From: Streptomyces katrae | GTDB lineage: Bacteria; Actinomycetota; Actinomycetes; Streptomycetales; Streptomycetaceae | Length of the DNA stretch: 7,637 bases | Assembly (NCBI RefSeq): GCF_000966975.1 | Contig: NZ_JZWV01000377.1 | Location: 1 to 7,637, forward strand | Direction of reading: 5' to 3' | In this document: piece after piece, positions 1 through 5,103 of the stretch | How the letters are laid out: every line of letters starts with the position of its first letter | Position numbering within the stretch: position 1 is the first letter of the stretch | The notes under the pieces: model-generated | Seen by the model: only the letters and a program-made list of their open reading frames with translations | Databases searched by the model: none | Told to the model about the DNA's origin: nothing | Program-made: the position numbers and the translations under genes

Positions 1-2
1 CC

Positions 3-425
3 CTGGTCCGCTCGGCCGAGGCCCGCGAGCGCCTGGTGAACCTGATGTCGGACGGCAACAAGGCCAAGACGGCCGCCGCCCCGCTGGTCGCGATCCTCGC
101 CGCGGACAACGAGTTCCACGAGGAGTTCGACACCCTCCTGCCGCACTACCCGGCGGTCAAGGGCTTCTTCACCGAGCGCCCGGCCCGTGAGGCCTTCGCC
201 GCCCGCAACGCCATGCTGCAGGCCGCCTACTTCATCGTCGGCATCCGCGCCGCCGGCCTGGCCGCCGGCCCGATGACCGGTGCCGACCTCGAGGGCATCA
301 GCAAGGAGTTCCTCGACGGCGACCACAGCGCGCTGATGGTCGTCAACATCGGCAAGCCCGGCGAGGGCGCCTGGCACGACCGCTCCCCGCGCCTGTCCTA
401 CGACGAGGTCATCACCACCGTCTGA
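3..425 (+). CDS. Malonic semialdehyde reductase-like nitroreductase (C-terminal part)
   Basis: This is the last 140 codons of a gene that begins before the window; the frame is open from base 3 to the TGA at 423-425. The protein resembles the RutE/HadB branch of the FMN-dependent nitroreductase family. These proteins reduce malonic semialdehyde to 3-hydroxypropionate with NAD(P)H, a step in pyrimidine and beta-alanine breakdown, and are usually close to 196 aa, so roughly the first 55 residues are missing. Visible family features are the AKTAAAPLVAILAAD segment, the helix NAMLQAAYFIVGIRAAGL followed by GPMTG, and the C-terminal VVNIGKPGEGAWHDRSPRLS stretch, where members of this branch end. 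It is cytoplasmic, with no signal peptide or membrane segment in the visible part. The gene is convergent with the DUF4245 gene and is followed by a strong hairpin. The family call is firm; the exact substrate is inferred from family annotation. Confidence 0.85.
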   Translation: MVRSAEARERLVNLMSDGNKAKTAAAPLVAILAADNEFHEEFDTLLPHYPAVKGFFTERPAREAFAARNAMLQAAYFIVGIRAAGLAAGPMTGADLEGISKEFLDGDHSALMVVNIGKPGEGAWHDRSPRLSYDEVITTV

Positions 426-453
426 GCCCCGGCACGACGGCACGGATGCGCGA

Positions 454-495
454 AAAGGCCGCCCGCCCCGGTTTCCCCGGGGGCGGGCGGCCTTT
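454..495. terminator. Intrinsic-type hairpin terminator, probably bidirectional
   Basis: A perfect 16-bp inverted repeat (454-469 with 480-495) encloses a 10-nt loop. The left arm starts AAAGG and the right arm ends CCTTT, so there is a short A/T stretch on each side. It lies 29 bp after the nitroreductase stop codon. Before the TnpB element arrived it would also have lain about 20 bp past the DUF4245 stop on the other strand, so it probably served both convergent genes. Confidence 0.85.
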
Positions 496-536
496 CACGC
501 GTATCGGAGGGGGGTCACCGGGTTTCTCCCAGGAGG

Positions 537-556
537 CCCCGCCCCTCAGGGCGGGG
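537..556 (+). repeat. Left-end subterminal hairpin of the TnpB element
   Basis: CCCCGCCC (537-544), loop CTCA, then GGGCGGGG (549-556) form a perfect 8-bp stem. The 3' side continues AGGAAT. The right end has the same layout: a C-rich arm, a loop ending in TCA, a GGG-rich arm, then GGAGGAGT. The two hairpins are therefore related copies in the same orientation, as expected for ends recognised by a Y1 transposase. AGGAGG lies immediately at the 5' foot and may contain the left guide tetranucleotide. A second small hairpin, GCCGC-GTA-GCGGC, follows at 578-590. Confidence 0.75.
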
Positions 557-648
557 AGGAATGGGTCCTCGGGGGGAGCCGCGTAGCGGCGGAGTTCGAT
601 GCGGATCTGTTCCGACCTGTGTTTTCTTCCGTTGTCAGTGATGCTTGC

Positions 649-654
649 TAGGTT
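649..654 (+). promoter_or_regulatory. Candidate -10 box for leaderless tnpB transcript
   Basis: TAGGTT fits the actinobacterial TANNNT -10 pattern and ends 6 nt before the ATG of tnpB. Transcription would then start at or next to the first base of the start codon. No purine-rich ribosome site is seen before the ATG, which fits a leaderless message. A TTGTCA at 632-637 is only 11 bp upstream, too close to be its -35, so the call rests on the -10 alone. Confidence 0.35.
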
Positions 655-660
655 GCGGTC

Positions 661-1872
661 ATGACGGTCGAGTCGTTAGCCGGGGGAGGGGCCGGGGTTG
701 CCCGGTACACCTTCCGGCTGCGTGTGTCGTCCCCTGCGCTCGCGGCTCTGGAAGGGGAGTGGGCACGGTGCAGGTGGGTGTGGAACGAGTGCGCGGCGAT
801 GTCCCGCAAGGTCCACCTGGCGAACAAGACTTCCGTGGAGAAGGTGACGTGCGGGCCGTCGCAGCTGGACAAGCTGCTGACTGTGGCCCGCCGGTCGATG
901 GGCTGGTTGCGTGAAGGCAGCTCGGTTCCTCAGCAGCAGGTCATCCGGGATTTCGCGAAGTCCCGGTCGAAGGCGCTGGCGGACATCAAGGCGAAGCTGC
1001 CGGTGCGGCAGCGGGCCGGGATGCCCCGCGTCAAGCGCAAACGGGAGGCCCGGCCGTCGCTGAACTACACCAGGCGGGGTTTCCGGCTGAAGGACGGCCG
1101 TCTGCATCTGGCGGGCGGGATCCTGCTTTCGGTGGTGTGGTCGCGGGAGCTTCCGTCGGCCCCGTCGTCGGTCCGGGTGTACCAGGACAGTCTCGGCCAC
1201 TGGTACGCCTCGTTCGTCGTGACCGCTCCCAGCGAGCCGCTGCCCTCGACGGGCCGGGCCATCGGGATCGACTGGGGTGTGCGCGAGACCGCGACCACCA
1301 CGTCCGACGCCCACGACCTGCCCCACGCCCGGCACGGGAAGAAGTCCGAGCAGCGCCTGGCCCGCTACCAGCGGATGATGGCCCGCCGCGCCACACCGAA
1401 GGGCCGGCCCGCGACCCGCGGATACGAGAAGGCCCGGCGGGCGGCGGCGAAGGTGTGCAAGAAGATCGCCCGACAGCGGCAGGACACAGCCCGCAAGTGG
1501 GCCAAGAGCGTCGTCCGTGACTTCGACACCCTCGCGGTGGAGGACTTCCGCCCGAAGTTCCTGGCGAAGAGCAGCATGGCCCGCACAGCAGCCGACGCCG
1601 CCATCGCGGCGACGAAGACCGCGCTGGTCGAGATGGCCCGCAAGCACGGCCGCATGATCCACCTGGTCAAACCCGCGCACACCACCATGGAGTGCGCACG
1701 GTGCGGAGCGAGAGCCAAGCACGCACTGCCCCTCTCGGGGAGAACGTACACGTGCGCCACGTGCGGAGCCATCTCGCCCAGGGACAAGAACTCCGCCCGC
1801 GTGATGCTCGTCCGGGCAGGTCTCAACCCGGCTAGTGCTGATCTTGTAAGACCCGCCGCCTGCCAGGTGTAG
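661..1872 (+). CDS. tnpB: TnpB RNA-guided endonuclease (IS605 OrfB family)
   Basis: The product is 403 aa, close to the 408 aa of ISDra2 TnpB. TnpB uses an omega-RNA copied from the element's right end to cut DNA beside a short target-adjacent motif, which helps the element persist at its donor site after excision. The N-terminal region has the usual RYTFRLR strand and WVWNEC helix motifs. All three RuvC acidic residues are present: D204 in GIDWGV, E294 in LAVEDF and D375 in SPRDKNSARVML. The zinc finger is complete, with C345-x2-C348 and C365-x2-C368. The protein is basic and there is no internal stop or frameshift, so it looks functional. The ATG at 661 is the first start after an in-frame TAG at 649. 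The codon mix is a little less GC-extreme than its neighbours, as expected of a mobile gene. No tnpA accompanies it. Confidence 0.95.
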   Translation: MTVESLAGGGAGVARYTFRLRVSSPALAALEGEWARCRWVWNECAAMSRKVHLANKTSVEKVTCGPSQLDKLLTVARRSMGWLREGSSVPQQQVIRDFAKSRSKALADIKAKLPVRQRAGMPRVKRKREARPSLNYTRRGFRLKDGRLHLAGGILLSVVWSRELPSAPSSVRVYQDSLGHWYASFVVTAPSEPLPSTGRAIGIDWGVRETATTTSDAHDLPHARHGKKSEQRLARYQRMMARRATPKGRPATRGYEKARRAAAKVCKKIARQRQDTARKWAKSVVRDFDTLAVEDFRPKFLAKSSMARTAADAAIAATKTALVEMARKHGRMIHLVKPAHTTMECARCGARAKHALPLSGRTYTCATCGAISPRDKNSARVMLVRAGLNPASADLVRPAACQV

Positions 1873-1936
1873 GGCGAAGTGAGCTAGGAATCCTCTCCCT
1901 TCAGGGAGGGGAGGAGTCAATGGCCCTGCTTGAACT
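1790..1936 (+). ncRNA. Probable omega-RNA (reRNA) of TnpB, with guide
   Basis: In studied IS200/IS605 elements the guide RNA overlaps the end of tnpB, runs through the right-end hairpin, and takes its guide from about 16-20 nt just outside the element. Here the scaffold would span the last codons of tnpB, the AT-richer tail 1850-1890 and the 9-bp stem at 1891-1912 with a TTCA loop. It would end at TCAA (1917-1920), and the guide would start TGGCCCTGCTTGAACT (1921-1936). That guide lies in the last codons of the DUF4245 gene, so it would match the uninterrupted version of this site. The 5' end is a guess; the scaffold/guide boundary is better supported. Confidence 0.55.
1888..1920 (+). repeat. 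Right end of the TnpB element (hairpin plus cleavage site)
   Basis: GAAT (1888-1891) precedes a 9-bp stem (1891-1899 with 1904-1912, one T-G wobble) closed by loop TTCA. After GGAG-type spacing comes TCAA (1917-1920). GAAT and TCAA are identical to the IS608 right-end guide and right cleavage tetranucleotides. TCA at 1917-1919 also supplies, on the other strand, the TGA stop of the DUF4245 gene. Confidence 0.75.
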
Positions 1937-2444
1937 CCAGCGCCGCCGCCATCGTGCCCAGCTGCTCGAAGGAGCCCGTACCGGTGACCACCGTGACGTG
2001 GCCCTGGTCCTGGCGCACCAGCGCGTCGTACTTCTCGCCGTCCCAGCGCTCCCACGCCCGGTCGCCGACCTGCTGGGTCTGCCCGGTGGGCGCGGCCTTC
2101 TGGGTGAGCTTCTCCAGGTTCTTCTTCGAGGCGTCCGAGGACTGCTCGACCGCCACGTACTGCTGCTGCGGGTCCAGGAACCCCAGGTGCCAGGCGTTGG
2201 CGTTCTTGCGCTCGAACGACACCGACGTCGCCCGCCACTGCTCCGGAAGGCCCACGGGGGCCGCCACCGGGTACGGGGCCGCACGCCGGGCCGTCAGGAC
2301 CTCCACCCGGTAGTCGACCGTGCGCGTCGGGTCGGCTTTGTCGTCGTGCGGGATGAACATGTAGATACCCGCCACCACGACACCGATCACCGCCAGCGAC
2401 CGGACCATGTCCCAGACCGTCTGCTTGCCTTTCATACCTGCCAC
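1917..2444 (-). CDS. DUF4245 membrane-anchored protein (TnpB insertion at stop codon)
   Basis: The product is about 175 aa with one N-terminal transmembrane segment near residues 13-31 (MVRSLAVIGVVVAGIYMFI). The rest is a domain outside the membrane with the family's recurring elements: RVEVLTARRAAPYPVAAP, the GLPEQWRATSV segment, AWHLGFL, ERWDGEKYDALVR and VVTGTGSFEQL. The function of DUF4245 is unknown. I chose the GTG at 2444 because it gives the family-like start (V/M)AGMKGKQT; ATG 2435 and ATG 2462 are alternatives. The gene is divergent from glpX, its usual neighbour in Streptomyces. The TnpB element ends inside its stop region: the present reading is ...KQGH-stop, while the reconstructed empty site reads ...KQGQ-stop. 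Only the last residue has changed, so the gene should still work. Its transcription terminator is now 1.4 kb away, beyond tnpB. Confidence 0.85.
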   Translation of the reverse strand: MAGMKGKQTVWDMVRSLAVIGVVVAGIYMFIPHDDKADPTRTVDYRVEVLTARRAAPYPVAAPVGLPEQWRATSVSFERKNANAWHLGFLDPQQQYVAVEQSSDASKKNLEKLTQKAAPTGQTQQVGDRAWERWDGEKYDALVRQDQGHVTVVTGTGSFEQLGTMAAALEFKQGH

Positions 2445-2661
2445 CCCACCATCGTCCCGCATGGCCGTCGGCGATCACCGCCAGGGTCGGCGTGGCGGCC
2501 GGTACGGAGGGCGCGCGAGGGGCTCGCAGTGTCCGCTCAGCCGGACCGCTTGACCGATAATGCGCTCATAAGTGACCCGCTCTGCTCAATATGTCGACGA
2601 ACCGATAGAGTTCCAGCACCCTCACACTCCCGGCCGTCGTCGTACAGAAAGGTGCGCTCCG

Positions 2662-3713
2662 ATGACCGAGCACAACCTGCCGCCCCAGCTCGAAGTAGCC
2701 CCCGACTCGCCCGATCGCAACCTCGCCCTCGAACTCGTACGGGTCACCGAGGCTGCGGCGCTCGCCGCGGGCCGGTGGGTCGGCCGTGGCGACAAGCTCG
2801 GCGCCGACGGCGCCGCGGTCAACGCGATGCGGACCCTGATCTCCACCGTCTCGATGAACGGCGTCGTCGTCATCGGCGAGGGGGAGAAGGACGAAGCCCC
2901 GATGCTCTTCAACGGCGAGCGCGTCGGTGACGGCACCGGCGCCGAGGTCGACATCGCCGTGGACCCCATCGACGGCACCACCCTGAACGCCAAGGGCATG
3001 CCGAACGCCATCGCCGTCCTGGCCGCCGCCGACCGCGGCACCATGTTCGACCCGTCCGCGGTCTTCTACATGGACAAGCTGGTCACCGGCCCCGAGGCCG
3101 CCGACTTCGTCGACATCAACGCCCCCGTCTCGGTCAACATCCGCCGGGTCGCCAAGGCCAAGAGCATCGCCCCCGAGGACGTCACGGTCGTCATCCTGGA
3201 CCGCCCCCGCCACGAGGGCATCGTCAAGGAGATCCGCGAGACCGGCGCCCGGATCAAGTTCATCTCCGACGGTGACGTCGCCGGCTCGGTCATGGCGGTG
3301 CGCGAGGGCACCGGCGTCGACCTGCTCATGGGCATCGGGACCTGCTCATGGGCATCGGCGGCACCCCCGAGGGCATCATCTCGGCCTGCGCCATAAAGTG
3401 CCTCGGCGGCACCATCCAGGGCAAGCTCTGGCCCAAGGACGAGGCCGAGCGCCAGAAGGCCATCGACGCGGGCCACGACCTCGACCGCGTCCTGACCACC
3501 AACGACCTGGTCTCCGGCGAGAACGTCTTCTTCGTCGCCACCGGCATCACGGACGGCGAGCTGCTGCGCGGCGTCCACTACCGCTCGGAGACGGCGACCA
3601 CGTCCTCGCTGGTCATGCGCTCCAAGTCGGGCACGATCCGGCAGATCGACTCCACGCACCGCCTGTCGAAGCTGCGCGCCTACAGCGGCATCTCCCTGGA
3701 CCGCGCCGAGTAG
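2662..3713 (+). pseudogene. glpX: Class II fructose-1,6-bisphosphatase, frameshifted by 20-bp duplication
   Basis: GlpX hydrolyses fructose-1,6-bisphosphate to fructose-6-phosphate, the committed step of gluconeogenesis, in the cytoplasm. The start is ATG 2662 behind GAAAGG (2647-2652). Metal-site motifs match the E. coli enzyme: D44 in GRGDK, E73 in [10 protein letters not shown], and D101/D104 in DPIDGTT. A perfect tandem duplication (3319-3358) shifts the frame after G226. The product then gains 18 foreign residues and stops at 3394-3396, giving 244 aa. The correct C-terminal frame resumes from ATG 3348 to the TAG at 3711-3713 and holds GGTPEG, whose Glu (230 in the repaired protein) should be the last metal ligand, plus the conserved [21 protein letters not shown] and [12 protein letters not shown] segments. 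Removing one copy restores 343 aa, the normal Streptomyces length. As written, neither fragment should be an active enzyme alone. Sequencing or assembly error is the main alternative. Confidence 0.92.
3319..3358 (+). repeat. Perfect 20-bp tandem duplication inside glpX
   Basis: The unit gacctgctcatgggcatcgg occurs at 3319-3338 and again at 3339-3358 with no mismatch and no extension on either side. One copy encodes the conserved DLLMGIG of GlpX. Twenty is not a multiple of three, so the second copy shifts the frame. The junction also creates GGGA (3337-3340) seven bases before ATG 3348, a ribosome-site-like arrangement that the single-copy sequence lacks. Confidence 0.97.
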
Positions 3714-3743
3714 CGGCGGCCCGCGGCCGGTGACGGCAACGCC

Positions 3744-3776
3744 GAGGGGCGGTCCCCGTGCGGGGGACCGCCCCTC
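3744..3776. terminator. Bidirectional hairpin between glpX and the WhiB gene
   Basis: A perfect 14-bp inverted repeat (3744-3757 with 3763-3776) has a 5-nt loop. It lies 30 bp after the glpX stop and 28 bp after the stop of the convergent WhiB gene. There is no T-run, as is common for Streptomyces terminators. Confidence 0.8.
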
Positions 3777-3804
3777 AGTCGTCTCCTGCGGCCTGCGCGC
3801 GGGC

Positions 3805-4134
3805 TCAGCCCGCCGCGGCGACCGGCCCGGCCGCGCCGGGCAGCAGCTCGGCGGCGCGGCGCCGCCTGCGGCCCAGCACCACCCGCCGCTCGGCGGCGGT
3901 CAGCCCGCCCCAGACCCCGTACGGCTCGGGCTGGAGCAGTGCGTGCTCCCGGCAGGCCACCATCACCGGACAGCGGGCGCAGACCCGCTTGGCGGCCTCC
4001 TCGCGGGCCAGCCGGGCCGCGGTCGGCTCCTTGGACGGCGCGAAGAACAGCCCCGCCTCGTCCCTGCGGCACACCGCCTCCGTGTGCCAGGGCCCGTCCT
4101 CCTCTTCCCTCGCCGCCACCCGTGGCTTCGGCAC
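3805..4134 (-). CDS. wblI: WhiB-family [4Fe-4S] regulator (WblI-like), N-terminus displaced
   Basis: The product is 109 aa from GTG 4134 and has a complete WhiB domain: C22, then C52-x2-C55-x5-C61 as [4Fe-4S] ligands, then GVWGG (73-77) and TAAERR, followed by a basic RRRRR tail that contacts DNA. Wbl proteins sense redox or NO through the cluster and act as transcription factors, often with the major sigma factor. GTG 4134 has no ribosome site. It lies in the downstream copy of a 13-bp tandem duplication. Deleting one copy joins this frame to an upstream one starting at GTG 4216 behind AGGAG, giving 132 aa with an N-terminus beginning MPHPPHQSPQAAAVQ, which resembles Wbl leaders I remember. 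So the gene is probably frameshifted, or is translated weakly from 4134. The symbol rests on remembered synteny (next to glpX) and is less certain than the family. Confidence 0.85.
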   Translation of the reverse strand: MPKPRVAAREEEDGPWHTEAVCRRDEAGLFFAPSKEPTAARLAREEAAKRVCARCPVMVACREHALLQPEPYGVWGGLTAAERRVVLGRRRRRAAELLPGAAGPVAAAG

Positions 4135-4158
4135 GGCGGCCGGGCACGGCGGCCGGGC
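4130..4158. repeat. 13-bp tandem duplication at the WhiB gene start
   Basis: The unit gcacggcggccgg is present twice without mismatch (4131-4143 and 4144-4156); the period-13 match extends to 4130 and 4158. On the minus strand each copy carries a GTG (4134 and 4147), and the two are in different frames. The duplication separates the strong ribosome site and GTG at 4216 from the frame encoding the cysteine cluster. Confidence 0.95.
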
Positions 4159-4213
4159 GCGTCTGAAGACTCTGGACGGCGGCTGCCTGCGGGGACTGAT
4201 GCGGCGGATGCGG

Positions 4214-4227
4214 CACGGTCTACTCCT
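4214..4227 (-). promoter_or_regulatory. Ribosome site and probable native start of the WhiB gene
   Basis: On the minus strand AGGAG (4227-4223) is followed by six bases and GTG (4216-4214), ideal spacing. The frame from this GTG reads MPHPPHQSPQAAAVQ... and, if one 13-bp copy is removed, runs straight into the WhiB domain. In the sequence as given it runs instead into an Arg/Gly/Ala-rich frame with no cysteine cluster, ending near 3680. Confidence 0.75.
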
Positions 4228-4253
4228 GACGACGGATACGCGAGCGAGAGACG

Positions 4254-4297
4254 ATGCACCTGTCCCTACCCGCTGCGCGTGCCCCTATGCACCGGTC
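4254..4297. repeat. Pair of 11-bp direct repeats upstream of the WhiB gene
   Basis: ATGCACCTGTC (4254-4264) and ATGCACCGGTC (4287-4297) differ at one position. Their starts are 33 bp apart, close to three helical turns. They lie 38-81 bp upstream of the probable native WhiB start, where regulator sites would be expected. No known motif is recognised. The rest of 4217-4359 shows no gene. Confidence 0.35.
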
Positions 4298-4359
4298 ACG
4301 GCGGGCCGGACGCGGTTCGTCCGAAACCCGCCCACCCGTCGGCCGTTCCGGCGGCGCGC

Positions 4360-5076
4360 TCAGCCGAGCCGCTTGCGCAGCTTGTCGGCGAGGTCGACCA
4401 GGCGGGCGCCTAGCCTGGGCCGGGCCTCGATGTTGCCGAGCACGGCCAGCCCGCGGACGATCACGACCGGGGCCTGCGGGTCGGCGGCGGCGCCGCCGCC
4501 GTGCACCTCGAAGTTGCCGAGGAGCCCGCTGCCGTAGCCGCGCAGGGTGACGTTCTCCGGGACCAGGACCTCTACGTTGCCGAGGACCGCGACCACGTTG
4601 AACTCGGTGACCTGCTGCTCGAACACCGCCTCGGTGAGGTCGATGGTGATGTCCCCCAGGACCGAGACCGCGCGGGTGTGCGCGCCGGGGCGCCAGCGGC
4701 CCTTGCGGGCGGAGCTGCTGCACACGGCGACCACGGACTCCACGGGGCCGGCTCCGGCGGGGGCGCCGGCCGGGGCGGCGGAGGGCTGGGCGGGGGCGGC
4801 GCCGGCCGGGAGGTCCCGTACGAGCGCCTGCAGCTCCCCCACCGTCTTGACCGCGTAGAGGGTGTCCAGGCGTTCGGAGTGTTCCTCGGCGGTCAGCCGG
4901 CCCTCCGCGAGGGCGTCGGAGAGGATCTGCGCGATCCGGTCCCGGTCGGCGTCGGAGGCGCGCAGCCCGCCGGGGGCCGGGGCCGCGGGGGCCGGGGCCG
5001 CGGGCGCGGGCGCGGCGGGAGCGGGGTCTGCGGCGGCGTCCGCGGGGTGCTTTTCCATGTCCACGTCGGCCAGCAT
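4360..5076 (-). CDS. DUF1707 protein with LiaF-like C-terminal domain
   Basis: The product is 238 aa from ATG 5076 or 232 aa from ATG 5058; numbering here uses 5058. Residues 8-30 are an Ala/Pro linker made of a 15-bp DNA repeat. Residues 32-84 are a DUF1707 domain (LRASDADRDRIAQILSDALAEGRLTAEEHSERL...). After a second Ala/Pro/Gly linker comes a beta-rich domain with four LG-type turns (VLGD 133, VLGN 158, LLGN 179, VLGN 206), like the C-terminal domain of LiaF/cell-wall-stress proteins. It ends in a basic amphipathic tail, LVDLADKLRKRLG. There is no signal peptide or membrane segment, so it is probably cytoplasmic. Neither start has a ribosome site. A TATCGT -10 element ending 8 nt before 5076 suggests a leaderless message and favours that start. 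It is divergent from the fumarase. The function is unknown; cell-envelope stress is suggested only by the domain family. Confidence 0.85.
   Translation of the reverse strand: MLADVDMEKHPADAAADPAPAAPAPAAPAPAAPAPGGLRASDADRDRIAQILSDALAEGRLTAEEHSERLDTLYAVKTVGELQALVRDLPAGAAPAQPSAAPAGAPAGAGPVESVVAVCSSSARKGRWRPGAHTRAVSVLGDITIDLTEAVFEQQVTEFNVVAVLGNVEVLVPENVTLRGYGSGLLGNFEVHGGGAAADPQAPVVIVRGLAVLGNIEARPRLGARLVDLADKLRKRLG
4972..5016. repeat. In-frame 15-bp tandem repeats in DUF1707 gene
   Basis: Two perfect copies of gggggccggggccgc (4972-4986, 4987-5001) and a degenerate third copy (5002-5016) encode repeated Pro-Ala-Pro-Ala-Ala on the minus strand. Copy-number change here would alter only linker length. 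Confidence 0.8.
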
Positions 5077-5084
5077 AGCGAGAC

Positions 5085-5099
5085 ACGATAGATCGCGAT
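5085..5099 (-). promoter_or_regulatory. Overlapping palindromes and candidate -10 of DUF1707 gene
   Basis: CGATAGATCG (5086-5095, palindromic except for the central pair) overlaps the perfect palindrome ATCGCGAT (5092-5099). On the minus strand this includes TATCGT (5090-5085), a TANNNT -10 element 8 nt before ATG 5076. The composition resembles the CGATATATCG-type operators seen upstream of some actinobacterial regulator genes. That comparison is from memory, and the regulator is unknown. Confidence 0.45.
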
Positions 5100-5103
5100 A
5101 GTC

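Larger units (their letters stand above)
519..1920 (+). mobile_element. TnpB-only IS200/IS605-type element (IS1341-like)
   Basis: This is a 1402-bp element containing tnpB and no Y1 transposase (tnpA), so any movement would need TnpA supplied in trans. Homologous subterminal hairpins in the same orientation lie at 537-556 and 1891-1912. The right end is well supported: GAAT (1888-1891) at the 5' foot of the right hairpin and TCAA (1917-1920) just after it are the guide and right-cleavage tetranucleotides known from IS608. The left boundary is inferred. Placing it after TCAC (515-518), 18 bp before the left hairpin, parallels the TTAC of IS608. It also gives an empty site in which the minus-strand DUF4245 frame runs into a TGA. 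As in the rest of this family there are no terminal inverted repeats and no target duplication. Confidence 0.8.

Noticed and set aside
493..498. TTTCAC as the left boundary of the TnpB element
   Set aside because: It would also restore a TGA stop, but it leaves 38 bp before the left hairpin instead of 18 and overlaps the edge of the terminator stem. It is kept only as a second choice.
537..563. Left hairpin as the right end of a second, deleted TnpB element
   Set aside because: It resembles the right-end hairpin, but such likeness between ends is normal for this family. No TCAA follows it and no second tnpB remnant is seen upstream.
676..2478. A 600-codon minus-strand open frame over tnpB and DUF4245
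   Set aside because: It is Gly/Arg/Pro-rich with no domain, and it lies antisense to tnpB and in another frame of DUF4245; a codon-bias shadow.
2550..2561. TTGACC and GATAAT upstream of glpX as a promoter
   Set aside because: The two hexamers are adjacent instead of 16-19 bp apart, and neither has a suitable partner at proper spacing.
2572..2661. Upstream GTG (2572) as the glpX start, adding 30 residues
   Set aside because: ATG 2662 has a good ribosome site and gives the family's normal N-terminus; the extension has no family resemblance.
4966..5030. GC-rich repeats as a CRISPR-like or regulatory array
   Set aside because: The period is 15 bp with no spacers, and it encodes an in-frame Ala/Pro linker.
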